Source: Chitinophaga sp. CB10 | GTDB taxonomy: Bacteria > Bacteroidota > Bacteroidia > Chitinophagales > Chitinophagaceae | Length of the DNA stretch: 64,000 nt | Assembly (NCBI GenBank): GCA_001870995.2 | Contig: MLAV02000005.1 | Location: forward strand, 62,001-126,000 | Direction: 5' to 3' | Shown: in pieces, positions 27,205 to 35,398 of the stretch | How positions within the stretch are numbered: the first letter of the stretch is position 1 | Layout of the letters: each line of letters opens with the position of its first letter | Notes under the pieces: generated by a model | What the model was told of the DNA's origin: nothing | The model's input: the letters and a program-made list of their open reading frames with translations, nothing else | Database searches by the model: none | Position numbers and translations under genes: made by a program

Positions 27205-28290
27205 CTAATGTAACAGCTCTGCCAGCTTTGCTTCCAAAGCCTCGCCACGGAGGTTCCGGGCAATGATCTTACCGGTCGGATCTATCAGGAAATTGGACGG
27301 AATAGATTGAATACCATATTGTACGGCCACTTCGTTGCCCCAGCCTTTCAGGTCGGATACCTGCGTCCAGGCCAGTCCGTCCTGGGTAATGGCACGCAGC
27401 CAGCGATCTTTATCCTGGTCGAGCGAAACGCCTAAGATGGTGAAATTCTTATCTTTATACTTATTATAAGCTTTTACTACATTAGGGTTTTCCTGCCGGC
27501 ATGGGCCGCACCAGCTGGCCCAGAAATCTACCAGCACATACTTGCCTTTAAACGAGGAAAGCTTTACCAGCTGGCCTTTTGCATCTTCCTGCGCAAAATC
27601 TTCCGCAGGTACGCCCACTGCATCCCGGTAGATACTTTTTATATAGGCGGTGGCCATTTCCCCGTATTTGGAATTTTGTACCGACTTATCAAGCCCGGCA
27701 AACATTTCCTTAAACGCATCCGGCTGCAGCCTGTTACGCAGTTCGTTTAACATGAGCCAGATGCTCGCTATACTTTTGGGATGGGCCTTTACAAACGCCG
27801 AACCCACCTTCACCACCTCGTTGCCAAAACCCTCCGCCTTATCACGGAAAGCCTGCTTCGCGGCTTCATTATCACCGGCAATACCGCGGGCCTCTTTATT
27901 CAGCTCATTGGCCTTCTTAATCAACGGCTCAAAAGCCTGCTGGTACGCCTGCAGGTCCCGCGTGTTGGTTCCCCCTTTAATTTCAGTGGCAATCGGAAAC
28001 GTTGCTGCGGATGTTACTACATGTACGGCCCCTTCCCCGCTTACAAACAACATCGGATAATCGGTGTTTTGCAGGATCAGCGCATGGATGGTTGGCTGTT
28101 TGCCCGCCTTTACCTTAAAACTGAACTGGTCATTTTTGATCAGTACCGAATCATCCGGGTTATTATCCTCATCATCAAACAAATACAGGTACTTGCCCGT
28201 ACCTCCCTTAATCACACCAGATACTACTTCCTGGGCAAATGCAGCACCAGAGAGCAATACTGTTCCCATAATCAGCAAAAAACGCTTCAT
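27205..28290 (-). CDS. TlpA-family thiol-disulfide oxidoreductase, paralogue of the adjacent gene
   Basis: 361 residues with the same layout: signal peptide ending SGAAFAQ, beta-rich DUF4369-like domain, helical linker, and thioredoxin domain with WASWCGPCR and IQSIPSNFLIDP. The C-terminal 110 residues are nearly parallel to the neighbour (both contain VSDLKGW and NLRGE), while the N-terminal domains differ, so this is an old duplication. It starts only 22 nt after the hisIE stop with no terminator between, so read-through from the his/trp block is possible. A weak TATATTTA lies just upstream. Confidence 0.88.
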   Translation of the reverse strand: MKRFLLIMGTVLLSGAAFAQEVVSGVIKGGTGKYLYLFDDEDNNPDDSVLIKNDQFSFKVKAGKQPTIHALILQNTDYPMLFVSGEGAVHVVTSAATFPIATEIKGGTNTRDLQAYQQAFEPLIKKANELNKEARGIAGDNEAAKQAFRDKAEGFGNEVVKVGSAFVKAHPKSIASIWLMLNELRNRLQPDAFKEMFAGLDKSVQNSKYGEMATAYIKSIYRDAVGVPAEDFAQEDAKGQLVKLSSFKGKYVLVDFWASWCGPCRQENPNVVKAYNKYKDKNFTILGVSLDQDKDRWLRAITQDGLAWTQVSDLKGWGNEVAVQYGIQSIPSNFLIDPTGKIIARNLRGEALEAKLAELLH

Positions 28291-28312
28291 AAGATATTTT
28301 TTATAAATATAA

Positions 28313-28906
28313 CTATTTATGCCTTTGTTTCAGCACTGCGATCACATCGCTGAGTGTGAACCCTTTAGCCTGTAAGAGGATCAGGTAATGAAACAACAAG
28401 TCGGCAGATTCATTCAAAAATAAGTCATTGTTGTTATCTTTTGCCTCAATCACTACTTCTACGGCTTCCTCTCCCACTTTCTGCGCTACCTTATTGATAC
28501 CGCGGGCAAAAAGTTTGGAAGTATAGGAGTTCTCGGAAGGATTGTTCAAACGGTCCGTAATAATGCCTTCCAGCTCAAACAGGAAGTCGTTGCTGAGGTT
28601 CTTTTCCTCCCAGCAGGTATCCGCACCGGTATGGCATACCGGGCCCACAGGGTTTACCTTGATCAGCAGGGTATCGGCATCGCAATCCACTTTCACATCC
28701 TGCACAAACAGGAAATTGCCGCTCTCCTCTCCTTTGGTCCAGAGCCGTTGCTTGGAGCGACTGTAAAACGTTACTTTCTTTTCCTGCAATGTTTTATCGA
28801 GCGACTCCTGGTTCATATATCCCAGCATCAGCACTTTTTGCGTTGCCGCATCCTGGATGATAGCTGGAACAAGGCCGTCCGGGGATTTTTTAAAATCTAT
28901 CTGCAT
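28313..28906 (-). CDS. hisIE: Bifunctional phosphoribosyl-AMP cyclohydrolase / phosphoribosyl-ATP pyrophosphatase
   Basis: 197 residues. The HisI half (about 1-105) has SRSKQRLWTKGEESGN and the metal-binding CDADTLLIKV, then HTGADTCW. The HisE half (about 112-197) has YTSKLFARGINKVAQKVGEE and the acidic pyrophosphatase helix NESADLLFHYLILLQ. It carries out steps two and three of histidine synthesis. It is the last gene of the his/trp block, 19 nt after hisF. Confidence 0.96.
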   Translation of the reverse strand: MQIDFKKSPDGLVPAIIQDAATQKVLMLGYMNQESLDKTLQEKKVTFYSRSKQRLWTKGEESGNFLFVQDVKVDCDADTLLIKVNPVGPVCHTGADTCWEEKNLSNDFLFELEGIITDRLNNPSENSYTSKLFARGINKVAQKVGEEAVEVVIEAKDNNNDLFLNESADLLFHYLILLQAKGFTLSDVIAVLKQRHK

Positions 28907-28925
28907 AAATGATTACTCTTGATGG

Positions 28926-29681
28926 TTAGAACCGCATATTGATGTTTTGCTGATAGAGGTAATTCTTCAGCGTAGGTATTTCAATTTCTTTGTAGTGGAA
29001 AATACTGGCGGCCAGGGCTGCATCTGCCTGCGCCGTCTGGAACACATCCACAAAATGCTCCATGGTACCTGCGCCACCGGAAGCGATTACCGGCACATTC
29101 AGGTTTTGCGCCAGCTTACCGGTAATGTCCAGGGCAAAGCCCTGCTTGGTACCGTCGTTGTTCATGGAGGTCAGCAGGATTTCCCCGGCGCCCCGTTCTA
29201 CGGCTTCCTTCGCCCAGTCGTAAGCTTTCACTTCCGTCTTGACACGGCCGCCGTTCAGGTACACATACCAGTCGTCCCCCTCAAAGCGGGTATCGATGGC
29301 GAGTACGATGCATTGACTCCCGAACTGGCGCGACAGCTCGTCTACCAACCCGGGATTCTTGAACGCGGAGGTATTTACAGAAATCTTATCCGCGCCGGAT
29401 TGCAGCAGCACGCTCACATCTTCCACGCTGGCGATGCCCCCGCCCACCGTAAACGGGATGTTCACATGACGGGCTATTTCGGTCACCAGGGCCGATAAAG
29501 TTTTACGGCGTTCATTCGTAGCCGTTATATCCAGGAACACCAGCTCATCGGCGCCCTGGGCAGCGTACAGCGCGCCTAACTCAATAGGATCGCCTGCATC
29601 GCGGATATTTTCAAAGTTAATCCCCTTCACCGTCCTGCCGTCTTTAATATCCAGGCAGGGTATGATTCGTTTGGTCAGCAT
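28926..29681 (-). CDS. hisF: Imidazole glycerol phosphate synthase cyclase subunit
   Basis: 251 residues, a (beta/alpha)8 barrel. The catalytic Asp11 is in PCLDIKDG and the second Asp in VLAIDTRFEG; phosphate-binding GGGIAS and ASGGAG loops are present. It forms the HisH-HisF complex that makes imidazole glycerol phosphate and AICAR. hisH lies two genes upstream. Spacing to hisA is 11 nt. Confidence 0.97.
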   Translation of the reverse strand: MLTKRIIPCLDIKDGRTVKGINFENIRDAGDPIELGALYAAQGADELVFLDITATNERRKTLSALVTEIARHVNIPFTVGGGIASVEDVSVLLQSGADKISVNTSAFKNPGLVDELSRQFGSQCIVLAIDTRFEGDDWYVYLNGGRVKTEVKAYDWAKEAVERGAGEILLTSMNNDGTKQGFALDITGKLAQNLNVPVIASGGAGTMEHFVDVFQTAQADAALAASIFHYKEIEIPTLKNYLYQQNINMRF

Positions 29682-29692
29682 AAAATGATCTT

Positions 29693-30832
29693 TTAGAGGA
29701 ATGTTTTTAATTCGGCCATGGAAATTTTCCCTTCGTAGATGGCTTTACCGATGATAACGCCGCTACAGCCGATCTCCTTCAGCACCGCCACATCGTCGAT
29801 ATTGCTTACGCCGCCGCTGGCCACAAAGTTTATACCCTGGAAGCGCTCCAGGATTTTCTTATACAAGTCCACGCTGGGGCCTTGCAGCAAGCCGTCCTTC
29901 GCGATGTCTGTGCAGAAAATATTATGAACGCCACGGGCAATATTGCTTTGCAGGAAATCATACACTGATAAACCGGTGGTTTCCAGCCAGCCGCCCACGG
30001 CAATTTTCTCTTCCTTCACATCTGCGCCAAGGAAGATTTTTTCCGGGCCGTATTGCTTGACCCAGCTGAAGAACAGCTCCGGCTCCTTTGCCGCCACGCT
30101 GCCGATGGTGGCCAGCGCCGCGCCGCTTTCAAATACGATCTGCAGGTCCTTCTCCGTTTTGATGCCTCCGCCGAAGTCGGTCACCAGCGAAGTTTTGCCG
30201 GCAATATTTTCCAGCACTTTCCAGTTTACCACGGCGCCTTTTTTAGCCCCGTCCAGGTCTACCAGGTGCAGGCGCCTTACGCCCAGCGCTTCAAACTCTT
30301 TGGCCACTTCCAGCGGATGCTCGTTGTACACTTTCTGCTGACTGTAGTCGCCCTGCGTTAACCGCACGCACTTGCCATCAATGATGTCAATGGCAGGAAT
30401 TATTTCAAATGATGACATGATCTTGGTTTCGACAGGGATCTGCATTTTCACAAATACGATCCCCTGCCTGGTAAAGTAATCTCCTACGGTCCGGTAACCC
30501 AGTTGCTCGTAGAAGGAAACGGCCGTGTTGCGGGCATTACACCAGAGTGTTTTCACCCCGTTGGCACGGCAAAAATCCGTGATATGCGCCAGGATGGCTT
30601 TTCCATAGCCCCGGCCCTGACAGGCAGGATGCGTGGCCAGCTTGCGGAATTGCGCTTCAGGCCCCTGTATAAACAACGAAACAACTGTTACCAGTTGTGT
30701 CCCTTCATAAACCCCGAAATGCAGCCCGTCATCGTCGCCCTCTACCTTCACCGCCTGTAGCGTTTCGTTCGGGTAAAGCACCTCCCTGCGAAGCTGCAAT
30801 GTATCTGCGGCACTGATACGTTGAATATTCAT
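29693..30832 (-). CDS. hisA: GNAT acetyltransferase-HisA fusion
   Basis: 379 residues in one uninterrupted frame. Residues 1-135 form a GNAT N-acetyltransferase domain with acetyl-CoA motif A (FRKLATHPACQGRGYGKA, 62-79) and the C-terminal NTAVSFYEQLGYR. From Met139 the sequence is a complete 241-residue HisA, with Asp149 in IPAIDIIDGK, TDFGGGIK and the second catalytic Asp in LGADVKEE; it isomerises ProFAR to PRFAR. An internal ATG at 30416-30418 could give HisA alone, but no strong ribosome site precedes it. The GNAT start lies 2 nt after the hisH stop. The acetyltransferase substrate is unknown. Confidence 0.9.
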   Translation of the reverse strand: MNIQRISAADTLQLRREVLYPNETLQAVKVEGDDDGLHFGVYEGTQLVTVVSLFIQGPEAQFRKLATHPACQGRGYGKAILAHITDFCRANGVKTLWCNARNTAVSFYEQLGYRTVGDYFTRQGIVFVKMQIPVETKIMSSFEIIPAIDIIDGKCVRLTQGDYSQQKVYNEHPLEVAKEFEALGVRRLHLVDLDGAKKGAVVNWKVLENIAGKTSLVTDFGGGIKTEKDLQIVFESGAALATIGSVAAKEPELFFSWVKQYGPEKIFLGADVKEEKIAVGGWLETTGLSVYDFLQSNIARGVHNIFCTDIAKDGLLQGPSVDLYKKILERFQGINFVASGGVSNIDDVAVLKEIGCSGVIIGKAIYEGKISMAELKTFL

Positions 30833-30834
30833 CG

Positions 30835-31428
30835 CTAAATGTTCAGGAAATTTTCAATGATACGGGAACCTGCCGTAGCGGATTTTTCCGGGTGGAACTG
30901 CACCCCGTAAAAATTATCTTTTTGCAGGGCGGAGCTGTAGTTGATCACGTAATTGGTGATGGCTATGGTATCCGCGCCCAGCGCCGCATAATAGCTGTGC
31001 ACAAAGTACATGTAGCTGTTTTCCGGTACATGCTCAAAGAGCACGCTGTGCAGGTTGGTAATGTTGTTCCAGCCTATCTGCGGAATCTTCAGCAGGTTGG
31101 CCACCGGCGATTCGAACTTCTTTACATTGCTGTCGAAAATGCCGAGGCATTCGGTATCATTTTCTTCCGAGTGCTTGCACATCAGCTGCATACCCAGGCA
31201 AATACCCAGTACCGGTTGCTGCAGGTCTTTTATCACCTGGTCGAGCTTGCGCTCCTTCAAATAGGCCATCGCCGTGCTGGCTTCGCCCACCCCGGGAAAT
31301 ATTACCTTATCGGCAGACCGGATTTCTTCCACATTATCCGTAACAATACCGTTTACGCCTATACGCTCCAGCGCAAACTGCACGGAGCGTATATTACCAG
31401 CGTTATATTTTACAATAACTGTTTTCAT
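30835..31428 (-). CDS. hisH: Imidazole glycerol phosphate synthase glutaminase subunit
   Basis: 197 residues from the ATG at 31426-31428; the longer reading overlaps trpA and lacks family similarity in its first 19 residues. Class I glutamine amidotransferase with nucleophile Cys77 in GICLGMQLM and the His-Glu pair in GVQFHPEKS. It supplies ammonia to HisF. It begins 7 nt after the trpA stop, which places hisH-A-F-IE in the same transcript as the trp genes. Confidence 0.96.
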   Translation of the reverse strand: MKTVIVKYNAGNIRSVQFALERIGVNGIVTDNVEEIRSADKVIFPGVGEASTAMAYLKERKLDQVIKDLQQPVLGICLGMQLMCKHSEENDTECLGIFDSNVKKFESPVANLLKIPQIGWNNITNLHSVLFEHVPENSYMYFVHSYYAALGADTIAITNYVINYSSALQKDNFYGVQFHPEKSATAGSRIIENFLNI

Positions 31429-31435
31429 AATCAGT

Positions 31436-32236
31436 TTAAATAGTCTTTTCTGCCAGGGTTTTGCCCTCGCGGATGCTGGCCACAAAGGATTTTACAGTAG
31501 CGACAATATCAGTACTGCCTTCCAGCGCTTTGATAAATGCGGTACCAATGATGGCGCCGTTGGCATGAGCCGCCGCCGCATCGAAGGTAGCCTTGTCCTT
31601 GATACCAAAGCCGATCAGCACGGGATTGTTCAGCTGCAGGCTTTTCAGCCGTGCAAAATACGCTTCCTGGTTGCCCATATCCTTGTCCTTACCGGTGGTG
31701 GAGCTGGAGGATACGGCATAAATGAAGCCCCTGCTGAGGGAATCAATCTTGCGTATTCTCGCATCGCTGGTTTCCGGCGTTACGAGGAAGATGAGGTCCA
31801 GGTTATACTGTTCAAAGATCGCTTTGTAATCCTGCTCATATTCCGCCATCGGCAGGTCAGGCAAAATTAATCCGTCTATCCCTGTTTCCGCACATTTTTT
31901 CAGAAATGCCTCCACGCCGTACTGTAATACGGGGTTCAGGTAGCCCATGAGGATCACCGGCACGTGGATTTCTTTCCGGAAGCCTTCCAGCTGCTCAAAC
32001 AGTTTGTGGAGGCTCATCCCGTTTTTCAGCGCGCGGGTGCTGCTGTCCTGGATAACGGGACCATCGGCCAGCGGGTCCGAAAAAGGCATGCCCAGCTCAA
32101 TGATGTCCGCCCCGCTGTCCTGCAGGGCCTTCATAACGGTGAGGGTGCTGTTCAGCTCCGGGAAGCCCGCCGTGCAATATATGTTCAGTATGTCCTTCTT
32201 TTTGGAAGCAAACAGTTGATCTATACGGTTCTGCAT
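31436..32236 (-). CDS. trpA: Tryptophan synthase alpha chain
   Basis: 266 residues, TIM barrel. The catalytic pair is Glu47 and Asp58 in IELGMPFSDPLADGP, with 11-residue spacing as in the E. coli enzyme (49/60). Phosphate loops FGIKD and GTAFIKALEG are present. It cleaves indole-3-glycerol phosphate to indole and glyceraldehyde-3-phosphate and passes indole to TrpB. It follows trpB by 5 nt. Confidence 0.97.
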   Translation of the reverse strand: MQNRIDQLFASKKKDILNIYCTAGFPELNSTLTVMKALQDSGADIIELGMPFSDPLADGPVIQDSSTRALKNGMSLHKLFEQLEGFRKEIHVPVILMGYLNPVLQYGVEAFLKKCAETGIDGLILPDLPMAEYEQDYKAIFEQYNLDLIFLVTPETSDARIRKIDSLSRGFIYAVSSSSTTGKDKDMGNQEAYFARLKSLQLNNPVLIGFGIKDKATFDAAAAHANGAIIGTAFIKALEGSTDIVATVKSFVASIREGKTLAEKTI

Positions 32237-32241
32237 ACGCT

Positions 32242-33450
32242 TTACTTTTTCATGTGGGTGATATATGTGTTCAAATCCTTATCACCGCGGCCTGACAGGC
32301 ACAGTACCACTACGTCTTCGGGCTTGAGGTCCAGGTCTTTCAGCTTGGCCAGGGCATGTGCGGATTCCATGGCGGGGATGATCCCTTCGAGCAGGCTCAG
32401 TTCATAACCGGCAGCCAGGGCCTCATCGTCCGTAGCGTCCAGGAAGACACCGCGGCCTGTTTCGTACAGATGCGCATGCATCGGCCCGATGCCCGGATAG
32501 TCCAGCCCGGCTGAAATGCTGTGCGGCTCTACGATCTGCCCGTCTTCCGTTTGCATCAGCAGCGTTTTGCAGGCATGTATGATACCGATGTTACCCAGCT
32601 TGGTACTGGCCGCAGAGTAGCCGCTGTGGATGCCTTTACCCCCCGCTTCTACCGCAATGATTTTCACTTCCGGAACGTCCAGGAAGTGGAAATATGTGCC
32701 GGCAGCATTACTGCCTCCGCCAATACAGGCAACGAGGTAATCGGGGTGTTCACGCCCCTCGTGTTCCAGCAGCTGCTTTTTTATCTCCTCACTGATAACC
32801 GACTGAAAACGGGCCACCATATCCGGATAAGGATGCGGGCCGGCAGCGGTGCCGAGGATGTAATGGGTATTTACCGGGTTGTTGATCCAGTCGCGGATTG
32901 CCTCGTTCGTAGCGTCCTTCAGCGTTTTACTGCCGCTGCTGGCAGGTACCACCGTTGCGCCCAGCATTTTCATACGGGCCACGTTGGGCGCCTGGCGCTC
33001 AATGTCCACTTCTCCCATATACACCACGCATTCCATACCCATCAGGGCGCAAACGGTAGCCGTGGCCACCCCGTGCTGCCCCGCGCCGGTTTCAGCAATG
33101 ATGCGACTTTTACCCAACCGCTTCGCCAGCAGGATCTGCCCGATGGTATTGTTGATTTTATGCGCGCCGGTATGGTTCAGGTCCTCCCTTTTCAGGTATA
33201 TCTTCGCGCCGTATTTGGCGGATAATCGTTTGGCATAGTACAGCGGGGAAGGGCGGCCTACATAGTTTTTCAGGAGGTCTTCAAACTCCGCCTGGAAACC
33301 GGGATCACGCAGGACTTCCATGTACTGCTGCTCTAATTCTTCCACATTCGGATAGAGCATTTCAGGAACATAGGCGCCGCCAAATCTTCCGTAGTAGCCG
33401 TTCTTATCCACATGATACCTGGATTTGCTAGTATCTATCGCAATGTCCAT
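32242..33450 (-). CDS. trpB: Tryptophan synthase beta chain
   Basis: 402 residues. The PLP Lys98 lies in NHTGAHKIN; the phosphate-binding CIGGGSNAAG and the acidic AGQHG region are intact, as in TrpB1. It condenses indole with serine. It sits 37 nt after trpF and 5 nt before trpA. Confidence 0.98.
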   Translation of the reverse strand: MDIAIDTSKSRYHVDKNGYYGRFGGAYVPEMLYPNVEELEQQYMEVLRDPGFQAEFEDLLKNYVGRPSPLYYAKRLSAKYGAKIYLKREDLNHTGAHKINNTIGQILLAKRLGKSRIIAETGAGQHGVATATVCALMGMECVVYMGEVDIERQAPNVARMKMLGATVVPASSGSKTLKDATNEAIRDWINNPVNTHYILGTAAGPHPYPDMVARFQSVISEEIKKQLLEHEGREHPDYLVACIGGGSNAAGTYFHFLDVPEVKIIAVEAGGKGIHSGYSAASTKLGNIGIIHACKTLLMQTEDGQIVEPHSISAGLDYPGIGPMHAHLYETGRGVFLDATDDEALAAGYELSLLEGIIPAMESAHALAKLKDLDLKPEDVVVLCLSGRGDKDLNTYITHMKK

Positions 33451-33487
33451 GATACAATAATTTTTATGTTGATCAATATTAGTTCGT

Positions 33488-34129
33488 TTAGGGTACCTGT
33501 TGCAGGGCGTTGCGAAGGCCCTTTACAAATACGCTTACTTTTTCAGCATTTTTTACGCCCGGACTGTCTTCAAACTTGCTGTTGATGTCCACCGCAAACA
33601 GCTGTGGCAGTTGCAGGCTGCCGATCTCCGCTTCCTGGCCGGGGGCAATACCGCCGCTGAGCAGGAACGGGTGTTGATAAGGATACTGTTGCAGCAGCTC
33701 CCAGTTGAAGCGATCCCCCGTACCGCCATATCCTTTTTCGGAAGCGGTATCGAACAGGAAATATTTCGTAACCGGGAGATAGGGCGCGATCTCCTTTTCC
33801 CAGTTGACGCTGGCGCCTATACGAAAAGCTTTGATGACAGGTACCTTCGTTTGCACAGCCGCGCAAAACTCCGGCGTTTCATCCCCGTGGAGCTGCACGA
33901 GGTCCAGCGCATAGGCTGCCACGGTGGTCAGCACCTGCTCCATGGAAGCGTTTACGAATACGCCTACTTTGCGGATGCCTTTGGTTTCGCGTACAGAGCG
34001 GGCATCGATGCGGTTGCCGGCAAAGCGGGGCGAGCGCTCGTAGAAGATAAAGCCGGCAAAATCGGCTTTGTTTTCTACCAGCATTTGCAGGTCGCTGAGT
34101 TTTGTTATGCCACAAACTTTTATTTGCAT
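33488..34129 (-). CDS. trpF: Phosphoribosylanthranilate isomerase
   Basis: 213 residues, TIM barrel beginning MQIKVCGITKLSDLQ with the catalytic Cys near residue 6. FIFYERSPRF, LVQLHGDE and FLFDTASEKGYGGTG (with the catalytic Asp) are family hallmarks. It converts phosphoribosylanthranilate to CdRP. It is separated from trpC by a 468-nt repeat-bearing gap, the only large gap inside the trp genes. Confidence 0.95.
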   Translation of the reverse strand: MQIKVCGITKLSDLQMLVENKADFAGFIFYERSPRFAGNRIDARSVRETKGIRKVGVFVNASMEQVLTTVAAYALDLVQLHGDETPEFCAAVQTKVPVIKAFRIGASVNWEKEIAPYLPVTKYFLFDTASEKGYGGTGDRFNWELLQQYPYQHPFLLSGGIAPGQEAEIGSLQLPQLFAVDINSKFEDSPGVKNAEKVSVFVKGLRNALQQVP

Positions 34130-34597
34130 TTGGATTGTTCTTTAGTTTTTTGTCATTTATTGGCGAGGGGGGTGTTTTGATCGTGCAAGCGGATTTTTTT
34201 CTCGCAAAGGATGATTAAAGCGGATTTTTTCTCGCAAAGATGCAAAGGATTGTGTTTTGTTGTTTTTAAGGGAGCAAAGTGGGCCTTCGGCCCTTTTCCC
34301 GCAAAGCTGGATGCCGGCCTGCTTACAGGCAGGTAACCAAACACAAGTCTTAACAGCTTAAAAACAATACTTACCTTTCTTTGCCTCTTTGCACCTTATG
34401 TCACTCTGCGAGCAACCATCCGCTCTATCTGCAAAAAACATCCACCCCTCTTTGCCTCTTTGCACCTTACGCCACTTTGCGAGCAACCATCCGCTCTATC
34501 TGCAAAGACCCCCACCCCTCTTTGCCTCTTTGCACCTTACGCCACTTTGCGAGCAACCATCCGCACCCTACGCCACTCTGCGAGCAACCACCCGCTC
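34130..34597. other. Non-coding gap between trpC and trpF with CTTTGC-type repeats and hairpins
   Basis: No credible gene lies here; open frames over the repeats encode low-complexity Pro/Leu/Cys strings. The trpC-proximal half is the tandem repeat at 34379-34603. The trpF-proximal half holds several CTCGCAAAG/GCAAAG copies (34200-34250) and two hairpins, GGGCC-TTC-GGCCC (34281-34293, T run on the plus side) and GCCTG-CTTA-CAGGC (34317-34330). Confidence 0.7.
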
Positions 34598-34603
34598 CTA
34601 TCT
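34379..34603. repeat. Imperfect tandem repeat, about 70-nt unit, 3.5 copies
   Basis: Units start at 34379, 34450 and 34520 with CTTTGCCTCTTTGCACCTTA, continue with CACTTTGCGAGCAACCATCC and end near CTGCAAA. A truncated copy starts near 34564, only 35 nt into the third unit. The copies differ at few positions, so the expansion is recent. CTTTGCG-rich intergenic repeats are common in Bacteroidota genomes. Confidence 0.85.
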
Positions 34604-35398
34604 CCCAGCCAGCTTCCGCATTTCGGATACAAAGTTTTCAAAAGCCCGTGCCGGGTCTTCCTGCCGCATGAAATGTTCCCCGATCAGGAAACCTTCAAAG
34701 CCCGCCTTTTGCAAGGTCACAATAGCCGCAGGGTCATTGATCCCGCTTTCCGCTACCTTTACCTTACCGGCCGTAATTTTCGGGGCCAGCTCGCAGGAAC
34801 GGTTAAAGTCCACCTGGAAGGTCATGAGATCCCTGTTGTTCACCCCCACGAGATGCACATGCTCGCTCACCTTTTCCAGCTGCGATTCGCTATGCACTTC
34901 CAGCAATACTTCCAGGCCCAGGTTATGCGCAAAGGTGGAAAGCTGTTTTACCTCCGCCGCTTCCAGGCATTCCGCAATCAGCAGGATCACATCCGCGCCG
35001 ATGGCTTTGGCCTCTACAATCTGGTACTCATCCACAATAAAATCCTTGCGGAGGATAGGCACCTGGTTGTAGCTGCGCGCCTGCTGCAAATCGTCAGAAG
35101 TGCCGCCAAAAAACTTTTCGTCCGTCAGCACGGAGAGGCCGGAAGCGCCGTAACGGGTGTAGGCAGTGGTCACCTGCTGCACGGTTACATTGCCGTTGAT
35201 CAGGCCTTTGGAGGGAGAGCGGCGTTTGAACTCCGCGATGATGCCCGTCTTTTCCGGCATGCGCAGGAATTGGCAGAGGGACAATGTTTCTCTTCCGAAC
35301 AACGGCGCCTGTTCCAGTTCTGCCGTGCTGCGCAACTGTTTGCGGGCAGCTACTTCCGTATGTTTGTGGGCAACTATTTCTGCCAGGATATTTTTCAT
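34598..35398 (-). CDS. trpC: Indole-3-glycerol phosphate synthase
   Basis: 266 residues from the ATG at 35396-35398, which overlaps the trpD stop in a TAATG arrangement; the longer reading into trpD is rejected. GIIAEFKRRSPSKG carries the catalytic Lys and phosphate-binding residues, VLTDEKFFGG and LRKDFIVDEYQI follow, and VGVNNRDLMTF and AESGI complete the barrel. It closes the indole ring. Its 3' end meets the repeat array at 34379-34603, which slightly overlaps the last codons. Confidence 0.96.
   Translation of the reverse strand: MKNILAEIVAHKHTEVAARKQLRSTAELEQAPLFGRETLSLCQFLRMPEKTGIIAEFKRRSPSKGLINGNVTVQQVTTAYTRYGASGLSVLTDEKFFGGTSDDLQQARSYNQVPILRKDFIVDEYQIVEAKAIGADVILLIAECLEAAEVKQLSTFAHNLGLEVLLEVHSESQLEKVSEHVHLVGVNNRDLMTFQVDFNRSCELAPKITAGKVKVAESGINDPAAIVTLQKAGFEGFLIGEHFMRQEDPARAFENFVSEMRKLAGR

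Noticed and set aside
34379..34603. CRISPR array
   Set aside because: The units are continuous tandem copies without unique spacers, and no cas genes are present.
34381..35072. Plus-strand frames over the repeats and trpC
   Set aside because: They encode Pro/Leu/Cys-rich repetition products of the CTTTGC units and the antisense of trpC.
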